NCBI RefSeq assembly: GCF_938030725.1
Contig: NZ_CALHIQ010000023.1
Location: 1 to 16,657 of the forward strand
Source: an uncultured Fretibacterium sp.
GTDB lineage: Bacteria; Synergistota; Synergistia; Synergistales; Aminobacteriaceae
Direction: 5' to 3'
Length of the DNA: 16,657 nt
This document shows positions 1 to 7,001 of the stretch, piece after piece. Made by a program: the position numbers and the translations under genes. The notes under the pieces were generated by a model. The model worked only from the letters and a program-made list of their open reading frames with translations, was not told the DNA's origin and made no database searches. The number at the start of each line of letters is the position of its first letter. Within the stretch, counting starts at the first letter, position 1.

Positions 1-942
1 GGTGTGGCTGGGGCGTCGGCGGAGTGGAAGTTCGAGCGCAAGGTGGACCTGGTCTGCCCCTGGGGCGTCGGCGGAGGCGCGGACAGCACGCTTCGGCCCA
101 TGGCCGCCCTGCTGAAGGACATTCTGGGCGTTCAGGTGGAGGTCGTCAACGTCGAGGGCGGAAGCGGGGTCAACGGCGTGGAGTACACCTACAAGCAGCC
201 GGCCGACGGCTACACCTTCATGCTGGGCACGCAGAGCCTGATCATGCAGGACCTGCAGGGTGCCACGTCCATGAACTTCAAGGACGAGTTCATCCCCGTC
301 GTGAAGCTGGTCCACTCCATCAACATCATCGCTGGCTCCAAAAAGGCCATGGAGGCGAAGGGCTACCACAACTTCTCCGAGCTGTACGAGTACGCCAAGG
401 CCCACCCCTACGAGGTGAGCGTCGGCATGTTGACGGTGACGGGCGCGGACGGCGCCTCCCTGCGTCAGACGCTGGAGGGCCTCTCCGTCAACGAGGTCGC
501 CTACGGCGGCGGTGCGGAGATGAACTCGGCCCTCGTCGGCGGGCACATCGACATGATGATCACCGGCACGGACGAGATCGCGGGTCTGATCGAGGCGGGG
601 GACATCGTTCCGCTGTGCGCCATCAGCGAGAAGCGCATGAAGCTCTACCCGGACATGCAGTGCACGGGCGAGCTTGGCATCAACTCCTACATCGGCACCT
701 GGCGCGGCCTCTTCGCCAAGAAGGGAACGCCCCAGGAGGCCATCGACGCGCTGCTGGCGGCCGTCAAACAGGCCGTCGAAACGCAGACATGGCAGGACTT
801 CCTGAAGGCCGGAGCCTACGACGAGCGCCCTGGCTTCGCCGGGCCTGAGGAGTTCGGCCAGCTCTTCGAGAGCGAGTACAAGGCCTTCACGGACTACCTG
901 AAGTCCGAGGAAGTCCTGAAGAAGGACTACTACGCGAAGTAG
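1..942 (+). CDS. tctC: Tripartite tricarboxylate transporter substrate-binding protein TctC (5' truncated)
   Basis: This is the extracytoplasmic binding protein of a TctABC transporter (Bug/TctC family), which delivers a tricarboxylate or similar organic anion to the TctAB membrane pair. The frame is open to the window edge and begins with GVAGASA before EWKFERKVDLVCPW. This reads like the end of a signal peptide with cleavage after ASA, so the true start lies upstream. The GTG at position 4 is probably internal. Family features seen are the CPWGVGGGADSTLRP segment, PADGYTFMLG, VAYGGGAEMNSALVGGHID and the GLFAKKGTP block near the C-terminus. About 310 residues of mature protein is the usual length. 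tctB and tctA follow, separated from tctC by a stem-loop. The ligand cannot be read from the sequence. Citrate is inferred from the citrate lyase genes downstream. Confidence 0.9.
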   Translation, partial: GVAGASAEWKFERKVDLVCPWGVGGGADSTLRPMAALLKDILGVQVEVVNVEGGSGVNGVEYTYKQPADGYTFMLGTQSLIMQDLQGATSMNFKDEFIPVVKLVHSINIIAGSKKAMEAKGYHNFSELYEYAKAHPYEVSVGMLTVTGADGASLRQTLEGLSVNEVAYGGGAEMNSALVGGHIDMMITGTDEIAGLIEAGDIVPLCAISEKRMKLYPDMQCTGELGINSYIGTWRGLFAKKGTPQEAIDALLAAVKQAVETQTWQDFLKAGAYDERPGFAGPEEFGQLFESEYKAFTDYLKSEEVLKKDYYAK

Positions 943-960
943 CGGAGGACCTTTGACACA

Positions 961-989
961 GGGGGCCGGGGCATTTCTGCCCCACCCCC
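961..989 (+). promoter_or_regulatory. Stem-loop between tctC and tctB
   Basis: GGGGG (961-965) and GGGGCA (968-973) can pair with TGCCCC (978-983) and CCCCC (985-989). The loop is TTTC and there is a small CC/A internal loop. Only TTTG follows, so it is a poor terminator. A stable hairpin just after a binding-protein gene commonly protects the upstream mRNA or partly attenuates transcription, giving more binding protein than permease. That role is inferred here. The hairpin ends where a TTG at 991 would start tctB, which is one reason to prefer the TTG at 1021. Confidence 0.55.
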
Positions 990-1020
990 TTTGCTGTATC
1001 CGGGAAGGGGTGCGGAACCG

Positions 1021-1566
1021 TTGTTTGAGCTGATTTGCAACGCGCTTTTGTGGCTGGCGCTCCTCTACGTGTACTTCTTCCACGTGACGGAGGCGCCGAT
1101 CCCCGTCAAGGTTCAGAAAAACCCGTATGCGCTGAGCCCGGACGTCTGGCCCAAGGCCATCGTCATCCTGCTGCTCGTCTTCATCGCCGTCAACATCGTC
1201 CGAATCCTCCGAAGGAACCGGGACAACCCGGACTTCTCCCTGAGGGGCTTCGGGGTCCGCTCCGCCGAGTTCCTCAAGAGCCGCACGTTCCTGGGCATCC
1301 TCCTGGTGCTGGGGGCCAGCTTTGCCCTGGAGCCGCTGGGCTTCATGGGGACGTGCTTCCTGATGCTCCTCCTCTACGGGCTGCTCCTGGGCGACCGTCG
1401 CGTCCTGCGGCTCGTCGTCCTGTCGGCGGCGATCACCGTGCTGCTCTACGCGGTGTTCGGGGTCCTCCTGTCCGTCAACCTTCCTCGCGGCACGCTCCCC
1501 CAGGCGCGGGATTTCGCCCTGTACGTCGAGTCGCTGATCGCGCAGACGAAGGCCGCGATCTTCTAA
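1021..1566 (+). CDS. tctB: Tripartite tricarboxylate transporter small membrane subunit TctB
   Basis: This is the small membrane subunit of the TctABC importer, a four-helix protein that partners TctA. From the TTG at 1021 the product is about 181 residues. Hydrophobic segments are visible near the N-terminus (LLWLALLYVYFF), around residues 40-55 (AIVILLLVFIAVNIV), then FLGILLVLGASFAL and a C-terminal pair (CFLMLLLYGLLLG and LVVLSAAITVLLYAVFGVLL). The fit is to topology and gene order rather than to conserved residues, as is usual for this poorly conserved family. The start is chosen because GGAAGGGG (1003-1010) lies about 10 nt upstream. The in-frame TTG at 991 lies directly against the stem-loop and has no ribosome binding site. 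Confidence 0.8.
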   Translation: MFELICNALLWLALLYVYFFHVTEAPIPVKVQKNPYALSPDVWPKAIVILLLVFIAVNIVRILRRNRDNPDFSLRGFGVRSAEFLKSRTFLGILLVLGASFALEPLGFMGTCFLMLLLYGLLLGDRRVLRLVVLSAAITVLLYAVFGVLLSVNLPRGTLPQARDFALYVESLIAQTKAAIF

Positions 1567-1587
1567 ATTTCCGGGAGGTGAGAGAAA

Positions 1588-3096
1588 ATGTCCACATGGG
1601 AATTGCTGCAGAGCGGGTTCGGCGTCCTGATGGACCCCTATACGTTCATGATGATGGCCTTCGCCATCGTCGTGGGGACGCTCTTCGGCGCGCTGCCGGG
1701 CGTCAGCGCCACGATGGCCGTGGCCCTGGGCCTGCCCTTCACCTACAGCATGAAGCCCGTCCCGGCCATCGTCTTTCTGGTCGCCGTCTACTGTTCCTCC
1801 ATCACGGGCGGCAGCATCACGGCCATCCTGTTCAAGATCCCCGGCGTGCCGTCCAGCGCCCCCACGACGTTCGACGGCTACCCCATGGCCCAGCGCGGCG
1901 AGGCGGGAAAGGCGCTCGGCATCGCGCTCGGCAGCTCGGCCATCGGCGGGCTGGTGTCCGCGTTCTGTATGCTCCTGCTCTCCCCGCAGTTGACGCAGGC
2001 GGCGCTCTCCTTCAGTCCGGCGGATATCTTCGCCATCACGTTCATGGGGCTGTCCATCCTGACCTGCCTCGACTCCAAGAACATCCTCCGCACGGTGATC
2101 TCCGGCCTGCTGGGGCTGCTTCTGGCCTGCGTCGGGCAGGACACGATGTACGCCGTGCAGCGCATGACGTTCGGCTCGACGCAGTTGATCGCGGGGCTTG
2201 AGATGATCCCCGTCCTCATCGGCATCTTTGCCGTGACGGAGGTGCTGAAGCAGACGGGGACGGACAAGCGCCTGAAGGCGGAGCAGGGCGTGGGGGGCGG
2301 CAGCGTCAGCACGAAGATGCCCTCGGTGAGCGAGTGGTGGGGCATCAAGTGGCTCCTCGCACGGTGTTCCGTCATCGGCACGATCATCGGCATCCTGCCC
2401 GGGGCGGGCGCGACCATCGCCTCCTTCCTGTGCTACTCGACGGAGACGAAGCTGTCGAAGTACCCGGAGAAGTTCGGCACGGGCATCATCGACGGCATCG
2501 CCGCCTCCGAGACGGCGAACAACGCCGCCACGGGCGGCTCCATGGTGCCCCTGCTATCGCTCGGCATCCCCGGCGGCAACGCGGCGGCCGTCATGATGAG
2601 CGCGCTGGTCCTGAAGGGCGTCCAACTGGGGCCGCTCCTTCTGAAGAACCAGCCGGAGTACCTCAGCGCGACGTTCGCCTCCATGTTCGTCACGAACATC
2701 CTGATGGTCGTGGTGGCTATCTTCATCGCGCGGATCTTCGCCAAGGTCCTGGCGGTGCCGTACTCCTACCTGGGGCCCATCATCATCATGCTGGCCCTCA
2801 TCGGCTCCTACGCCACGAACATGAGCATCGCGGACGTCAAGATCATGGCCGTGGCGGGCATCGCCGGCCTGGCGTTCTCCGCCTGCCGCTTCAACAGCGC
2901 CGCGCTGATCCTGGGCCTCGTGCTGGGCACGATATGCGAGGGCAACTTCAGCCGCGCCTTCACCCTCTCCCACGCGAACCTCGCCGCGATGTTCGCCCGC
3001 CCCGTGGCCGGCACGCTGATGGCCGTCAGCGTGGTGCTGCTGCTCTACCCGGTGGTTGCGCCCCTCTTCAAAAAGGGCTGCAAGGGCGAAGCGTGA
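1588..3096 (+). CDS. tctA: Tripartite tricarboxylate transporter large membrane subunit TctA
   Basis: This is the large, multi-helix permease subunit of the TctABC sodium- or proton-coupled importer, in the inner membrane. The 502-residue length is typical. The family signature is clear in the N-terminal third: GALPGVSATMAVALGLPFTY, then YCSSITGGSITAILFKIPG and TTFDGYPMAQRGEAGKALG. The second half has the mirrored element GILPGAGATIASFLCY, then ASETANNAATGGSMVPLLSLG and IPGGNAAAVMMSALVLKG. The ATG at 1588 follows GGGAGGTGAGAG with good spacing, 21 nt after the tctB stop. Together with tctC and tctB this gives a complete transporter. A 76-nt gap separates it from citD, and no terminator is seen in that gap. 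Confidence 0.94.
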   Translation: MSTWELLQSGFGVLMDPYTFMMMAFAIVVGTLFGALPGVSATMAVALGLPFTYSMKPVPAIVFLVAVYCSSITGGSITAILFKIPGVPSSAPTTFDGYPMAQRGEAGKALGIALGSSAIGGLVSAFCMLLLSPQLTQAALSFSPADIFAITFMGLSILTCLDSKNILRTVISGLLGLLLACVGQDTMYAVQRMTFGSTQLIAGLEMIPVLIGIFAVTEVLKQTGTDKRLKAEQGVGGGSVSTKMPSVSEWWGIKWLLARCSVIGTIIGILPGAGATIASFLCYSTETKLSKYPEKFGTGIIDGIAASETANNAATGGSMVPLLSLGIPGGNAAAVMMSALVLKGVQLGPLLLKNQPEYLSATFASMFVTNILMVVVAIFIARIFAKVLAVPYSYLGPIIIMLALIGSYATNMSIADVKIMAVAGIAGLAFSACRFNSAALILGLVLGTICEGNFSRAFTLSHANLAAMFARPVAGTLMAVSVVLLLYPVVAPLFKKGCKGEA

Positions 3097-3172
3097 GGGG
3101 CCGGCGCCGTTCTGACCTCGGAGGACGCTGCCGGAAGGGGGCGTTCGTCGAATTTGTCCATGGAGGTGTGCG

Positions 3173-3481
3173 ATGGAACTGAAGACGACGGGGGTGGCGG
3201 GCACGCTGGAGTCCAGTGACGTCATGGTCACCCTTGAGCCGGCCGACTCCGGTGGGATCAAGCTCCTTTTGGAGAGCACGGTCCTGAAGCAGTACGGGCG
3301 GCAGATTCGGGAGACGACGCTCGCCACGCTGGAGCGCCTGGGCGTGAGGAACGCCGGCGTCACCGTGAACGACCACGGCGCGCTGGACTGCACCATCAAG
3401 GCGCGCATCGAGTGCGCCTACTACCGTGGCTGCGGGTGCGGCCCGGACGACAGGATTCCCTGGGGAGGCGATGTGCGATGA
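3173..3481 (+). CDS. citD: Citrate lyase acyl carrier protein (gamma subunit) CitD
   Basis: This is the acyl carrier subunit of citrate lyase. It carries the 2'-(5''-phosphoribosyl)-3'-dephospho-CoA group that moves acetyl and citryl units between CitF and CitE. The 102-residue length is normal. The attachment motif is the VAGTLESSD segment at residues 8-16. By comparison with the E. coli protein, Ser14 is the modified serine. The ALDC..KARIE segment near the C-terminus is also family-typical. The ATG at 3173 follows TGGAGGTG. Its TGA overlaps the citE start codon (ATGA at 3478-3481), which implies translational coupling. The enzymes that build and attach the prosthetic group are not encoded in this window. 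Confidence 0.93.
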   Translation: MELKTTGVAGTLESSDVMVTLEPADSGGIKLLLESTVLKQYGRQIRETTLATLERLGVRNAGVTVNDHGALDCTIKARIECAYYRGCGCGPDDRIPWGGDVR

Positions 3482-4389
3482 TCCCGCGCCCCAAGCCGGA
3501 GCGGTTTCGCCTGCGCCGGACGATGCTGTTCATGAACGCACAGAGGCCCGGCCTGATCAAGGACGCCTACGTCTACGGCGCGGACTCCATCATGCTGGAC
3601 CTGGAGGACGCCGTGGCGGAGAACCAGAAGGACTCCGCCCGCTTCTCGCTGTACCACGCGCTGAAGGAGGTCGATTACGGGGACACGGAGGTCATCGTCC
3701 GCATCAACGGGCTGGACACGCCCCACTGGCGCGAGGACGTCCGCGTCTGCGTGGCGGGGGGCGCCGACGGGCTCCGCATCGCCAAGACCGAGAGCGCTCA
3801 GGACGTCCGGGCCGTGGAGGAGGCGACGCTGGCCGCGGAGCGCGAGTTTGGCGTCGAGGAGGGGCGGACGCTGCTCATGGCGGCCATCGAGAGCCCCAGG
3901 GGCATCCTGAACGCCTACGAGATCTGTACGGCGTCGCCGCGGCTCTTCGGCGTCGCGATATCGGGCGGCGATTACCGAAAGTGTATGCAGGTCAAGGTGG
4001 TGCCGGGCGGCATCGAGATGCTGGCGGCCCGGGGGCACCTGCTCATCGCCGCGCGGGCGGCGGGGGTGCAGTGCTTCGACACGGTGTTCACCAACCTGGA
4101 CGACGACGAGGGCTTCCGCGCGGAGGTCCAGCAGAACAAGGACATGGGCTTTGACGGAAAGTCCCTGATCAACCCGCGCCAGATCCCGATCGTCCACGAG
4201 ATGCTGGCCCCCACGCAGAGGGAGATCGCGGACGCGGAGAAGATCGTTCGAGCCTTCCGCGAGAACGCGGACAAGGGCGTCGGCGTCTTCACGATCAACG
4301 GCAAGATGGTCGACGTGGCCTTCGTCCCCGGAGCGGAGCGCGTGATCCGGCTTGCCAAGGCGAGCGGTGTGTACGAGGGGGACTTTTAG
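3478..4389 (+). CDS. citE: Citrate lyase beta subunit (citryl-ACP lyase) CitE
   Basis: CitE cleaves the citryl thioester on CitD to oxaloacetate and acetyl-CitD. It belongs to the HpcH/HpaI (TIM-barrel) lyase family. The 303-residue length matches the family. Seen in order: RRTMLF near residue 13, the metal-site segment MLDLEDAV (about 39-46), VRINGLDTP (about 74-82), AAIESPRGI (about 136-143) and the hallmark GFDGKSLINPRQ (about 224-235). The ATG at 3478 overlaps the citD stop, and GGGGAGG lies just upstream. A longer in-frame reading from 3412 would run inside citD and is not favoured. One oddity is SGGDY where E. coli CitE has GAEDY (around residue 162), so one acidic residue of that loop is missing. 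The assignment is otherwise secure. Confidence 0.93.
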   Translation: MIPRPKPERFRLRRTMLFMNAQRPGLIKDAYVYGADSIMLDLEDAVAENQKDSARFSLYHALKEVDYGDTEVIVRINGLDTPHWREDVRVCVAGGADGLRIAKTESAQDVRAVEEATLAAEREFGVEEGRTLLMAAIESPRGILNAYEICTASPRLFGVAISGGDYRKCMQVKVVPGGIEMLAARGHLLIAARAAGVQCFDTVFTNLDDDEGFRAEVQQNKDMGFDGKSLINPRQIPIVHEMLAPTQREIADAEKIVRAFRENADKGVGVFTINGKMVDVAFVPGAERVIRLAKASGVYEGDF

Positions 4390-4390
4390 G

Positions 4391-5947
4391 ATGAAGAACG
4401 CAGTCGGCAGAGAGATACCCGACGAGCTGCTGAAGGAGGGCTGGAAGGTCTACCAGGGCGCGGGGCACCGCGACGGCGAGCTCCTGAAGAAGCAGGGCCC
4501 GCGCACGCGCATCGGTGAGAAGCCCCAGGGAAGCAAGCTGGTGGGGAGCCTTCGGGAGGCCATTCAGCGGTGCGGGCTGAGGGACGGCATGACGATCTCC
4601 TTCCACCACCACTTCCGGGACGGCGACTACGTCGCCAACCTGGTGATGAAGGAGGTGGCGGAGCTGGGCATCCGGGACGTCACCATCGCGGCCTCCAGCC
4701 TGGGCGCCGCCCACGACCCCATCGCCCGTTACATCGAGGAGGGCGTCGTGACGGGGCTGCAGACCAGCGGCATCCGGGGCAGGATGGGGGAGGTGGTCTC
4801 CCAGGGCAGGCTGAGGACGCCCGCCATCCTGCGCAGCCACGGCGGACGGGTCCGCGCCATCGAGGAGGGGGAGGTCCACATCGACGTGGCCTTTATCGGC
4901 GCGCCAACCTCCGACGAGTGCGGCAACGCGCGGGCCGTGGGTGGGCGCAGCGACTGCGGCGTGCTGTCCTACGCCATGGCGGACGCGGAGTACGCCGACA
5001 GGGTGGTCGTCATCACGGACACGCTGGTCCCCTATCCCAACTTCCCCGCCAGCATCCACGGCATCGACGTGGATTACGTCGTCAAGGTGGACGAGATCGG
5101 GGACCCAAAGAAGATCGCCACGGCCGCGGCGCGCATGACCCAGAACCCCAGGGACCTGATGATGGCGGAGACGGCGGCGAAGGTCATGGCCGCTACGCCC
5201 TGGTTCAAGGACGGCTTCAGCTTTCAGACGGGCGCGGGCGGGCCCTCCCTGGCCGTGAACCGCTTCATCGAGCCCCTGATGCGCGAGCGCGGCATCCGGA
5301 TGCGGTGGGCCATCGGCGGCATCACGGGCTCCATCTGCGAGTTGATGGACAAGGGGCTGGTGGACGCGATCCTCGACACTCAGGACTTCGACGTCGCCGC
5401 CATCGAGCACATCGGGAAGAGCCCCCGCCACTTCGAGATATCCGCCAGCGAGTACGCCAACCCGGCCAACAAGGGCGCGCTCATCAACAAGCTGGACTTC
5501 GTCGTCCTCGCGGCTCTCGAGGTGGACACGGACTTCAACGTCAACGTCATCACGGGATCGGACGGCGTTCTGCGGGGCGCGCCGGGCGGGCACCCGGACA
5601 CGGCGGCCTCCGCCAGGTGCTGCATCATCGTGACGCCCCTGACGCGCGGGCGCATGCCCACGGTCTGCGAGAGCGTCGTGACCGTCACGACGCCGGGGGA
5701 CTGCGTGGACGTTTTGGTGACGGACTACGGCACGGCGGTGAACCCTGCCCGGCAGGACATCGTCGAGTGCCTGGACAAGGCGGGCATCCGGCACGTGCCC
5801 ATCAAGGCGCTTCAGGAGAAGGCCTATGCGCTGGTGGGCCGGCCGGACCCGCTGCGGTGGAAGGACCGGGTCGTCGCCATCCTGGAGGCGCGGGACGGCA
5901 GCATCCTGGACGTGGTGCGGGAGGTCATGCCCTACGAACCACTTTAA
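4391..5947 (+). CDS. citF: Citrate lyase alpha subunit (citrate:acetyl-ACP transferase) CitF
   Basis: CitF exchanges acetyl for citryl on CitD, the first half-reaction of citrate lyase, and has the CoA-transferase fold. From the ATG at 4391 it has 518 residues, close to the usual 505-520. Family features include the start GREIPDELLKE, TISFHHHFRDGDYVANLV, the TSGIRGRMGE region, GDCVDVLVTDYGTAVNP and the strongly conserved GSDGVLRGAPGGHPDTAA. It starts one base after the citE stop, with GAGGGGG at about 4377 as ribosome binding site. An upstream in-frame GTG at 4352 lies inside citE and is unlikely. It is the last gene of the tct-cit run and is followed by a terminator. Confidence 0.95.
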   Translation: MKNAVGREIPDELLKEGWKVYQGAGHRDGELLKKQGPRTRIGEKPQGSKLVGSLREAIQRCGLRDGMTISFHHHFRDGDYVANLVMKEVAELGIRDVTIAASSLGAAHDPIARYIEEGVVTGLQTSGIRGRMGEVVSQGRLRTPAILRSHGGRVRAIEEGEVHIDVAFIGAPTSDECGNARAVGGRSDCGVLSYAMADAEYADRVVVITDTLVPYPNFPASIHGIDVDYVVKVDEIGDPKKIATAAARMTQNPRDLMMAETAAKVMAATPWFKDGFSFQTGAGGPSLAVNRFIEPLMRERGIRMRWAIGGITGSICELMDKGLVDAILDTQDFDVAAIEHIGKSPRHFEISASEYANPANKGALINKLDFVVLAALEVDTDFNVNVITGSDGVLRGAPGGHPDTAASARCCIIVTPLTRGRMPTVCESVVTVTTPGDCVDVLVTDYGTAVNPARQDIVECLDKAGIRHVPIKALQEKAYALVGRPDPLRWKDRVVAILEARDGSILDVVREVMPYEPL

Positions 5948-5981
5948 AGCGCGGCTCGCAGGGCCGCAGGCCGCATGACGG

Positions 5982-6009
5982 GGGACGCCGCAGGGCGTCC
6001 CTCATTTTG
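5982..6009 (+). terminator. Intrinsic terminator after citF
   Basis: GGGACGCC (5982-5989) pairs perfectly with GGCGTCCC (5994-6001) around a GCAG loop, followed by TCATTTTG. The stem is 8 bp and GC-rich, and the T run is short. It lies 34 nt after citF and ahead of the cas6 promoter, so it separates the metabolic and CRISPR units. Confidence 0.7.
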
Positions 6010-6039
6010 TGCCAACTTGTATCGGCTTATCTCGTCGCA

Positions 6040-6067
6040 TTGATTTTGCCCCCCGATTTTGTACAAT
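6040..6067 (+). promoter_or_regulatory. Sigma-70-type promoter for cas6
   Basis: TTGATT (6040-6045) and TACAAT (6062-6067) are 16 nt apart, which predicts a start near 6075 and a 5' leader of about 70 nt before cas6. A second, isolated TATAAT at 6112-6117 has no recognisable -35 box. Confidence 0.55.
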
Positions 6068-6142
6068 AGGGGCGGCCTGACGCCGCGGGGCGTGCAGGTG
6101 CCGTCCCGTTCTATAATTAGCCCGATGGAGGGAGGAAATCCC

Positions 6143-6901
6143 GTGCACATCACCCTGTGGTTTGAAGCGCCCGATCGTGGGGCGGAGGACGCCTTTATCC
6201 GCGTCCCGCGCTCCAACCTGCACCTGTTTCAGTCCCTGATCTACTCCGTTCTGCCGCCCGATCGGGCGGCGTTCCTGCACGACGAGGGCTACCGCGTCTT
6301 TGGACGCCGGATGAAGCTCTTTGCCATGAGCTGGCCCATCGCGGCCCGCCTGCCGAGCTTCGAGGCGGAGGCGGTTCGCTTTCCCCTGCCCGTCCGGCTG
6401 GTGATCTCGACGCCCGTGACGGACACCATGGACGGCGTCGCGGGGGGCGCCCTGGCCGCGCGGGAGCTTCGCATCGGCAACAACGTCGTCCTCTGCAGCC
6501 GCGTCCTTGCGGAGCAGCAGTGGGCGGAGGGGGGGAGCCTGACGGTACGGACGCTCTCGCCCATCTCCTGCTACTCCCAGACGGAGCGAGAGGGCAAGCC
6601 CTACACCGTCTACCTGACGCCGGAGGACCCGGCCTTTGTCGTCTCGGTGCGCAACAACCTGCTGCGCAAGTTCCGGGCCCTGTACCCGGACCGCGAGCCG
6701 CCCAGCGGGGACGTGAGCGTCAAGCCCCTCGGCAGAGTCCGCGAGCGCGCGGCGCTCTTCAGCCCCAAGACCCGCTTCCCCATCAAGGGGTGGGACGGAC
6801 GCTTCCGCCTCGAAGGGCCGCGGGAGCTCTTGCAGGTCGCCCTGGACTGCGGCCTGGGCGCGAAGAACAGCGCAGGATGGGGGTGCGTGACGAAGGAGTA
6901 G
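6143..6901 (+). CDS. cas6: Cas6 CRISPR RNA endoribonuclease
   Basis: Cas6 cuts pre-crRNA within each repeat and leaves an 8-nt 5' handle. The product is 252 residues. The N-terminus (MHITLWFEAP) gives the first strand of the ferredoxin-like fold. Y34 and H46 (in FLHDEGY) lie where archaeal Cas6 proteins carry their catalytic Tyr and His, and K58 is a candidate third residue. The C-terminal glycine-rich loop GLGAKNSAGWG (about 237-247) is the strongest family mark. The GTG at 6143 is chosen because GGAGGGAGG (6127-6135) lies 7 nt upstream. The in-frame ATG at 6125 lacks a ribosome binding site. cas6 has its own promoter and is separated from the effector operon by 190 bp that holds the putative regulatory RNA. 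The same enzyme could process that RNA. Confidence 0.88.
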   Translation: MHITLWFEAPDRGAEDAFIRVPRSNLHLFQSLIYSVLPPDRAAFLHDEGYRVFGRRMKLFAMSWPIAARLPSFEAEAVRFPLPVRLVISTPVTDTMDGVAGGALAARELRIGNNVVLCSRVLAEQQWAEGGSLTVRTLSPISCYSQTEREGKPYTVYLTPEDPAFVVSVRNNLLRKFRALYPDREPPSGDVSVKPLGRVRERAALFSPKTRFPIKGWDGRFRLEGPRELLQVALDCGLGAKNSAGWGCVTKE

Positions 6902-6907
6902 AGGGGA

Positions 6908-6913
6908 CATAAT
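6908..6913 (+). promoter_or_regulatory. Possible -10 box for the crRNA-like RNA
   Basis: CATAAT (6908-6913) lies just after the cas6 stop and would start transcription near 6920, directly before the degenerate repeat at 6922. The only -35-like bases are GTGACG (6887-6892) at a short 15-nt spacing. The RNA could equally come from cas6 read-through. Confidence 0.3.
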
Positions 6914-6921
6914 GCTCCTTG

Positions 6922-7000
6922 CTTTCAGAAATGATTCCCGACGTGGGGATGGAAACATGATTTATCTCATCATGTTTTCTGAGAACCTTCCTGTTTTAGG
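6922..7000 (+). ncRNA. Putative crRNA-like regulatory RNA (CreR/CreA type)
   Basis: Seen directly: 6922-6956 is a degenerate CRISPR repeat. It shares CTTYC, GAAA and TTCC blocks with the array B repeat, forms a small hairpin CCC-GACGT-GGG (6937-6947), and ends in GGGATGGAAAC (6946-6956), identical to the end of the array B repeat. An 18-nt pseudo-spacer, ATGATTTATCTCATCATG (6957-6974), follows. A second repeat-like segment (6975-7000) aligns at 12 of 17 positions with the start of the first one and has hairpin CCT-GTTTT-AGG (6990-7000). Known: CreA and CreR RNAs are single-unit crRNA mimics that lie among cas genes, in type I-B often between cas6 and cas8, and guide Cascade to repress a nearby promoter. 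Inferred: this is such an RNA, with ATGGAAAC as handle, acting on the cas8b promoter. There is no room for a CreT toxin gene. An overlapping palindrome (6951-6979) is the main reason for caution. Confidence 0.6.
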
Positions 7001-7001
7001 T

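Noticed and set aside
4295..5794. Long open frame (499 codons) antisense to citF
   Set aside because: It is a shadow of the GC-rich citF frame. Its translation is dominated by R, H, D, A and V without any family motif, and the sense strand is clearly citF.
6027..6040. Partial match of the pseudo-spacer (TTATCTC, then TC) near the cas6 promoter
   Set aside because: The match falls at guide positions 6-15. The seed bases 1-5 do not match, so it does not look like a Cascade site.
4570..6069. Long + strand open frame overlapping citF in another frame
   Set aside because: It has the low-complexity R/G/H-rich composition of an out-of-frame reading and runs over the terminator and the cas6 promoter.
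6112..6117. TATAAT as the main -10 box of cas6
   Set aside because: It has no -35 or extended -10 element, and a better-spaced promoter lies at 6040-6067.
6951..6985. Intrinsic terminator after cas6
   Set aside because: The stem is AT-rich and is followed by CTGAGAACC, not by a U tract. It is kept only as a competing palindrome.
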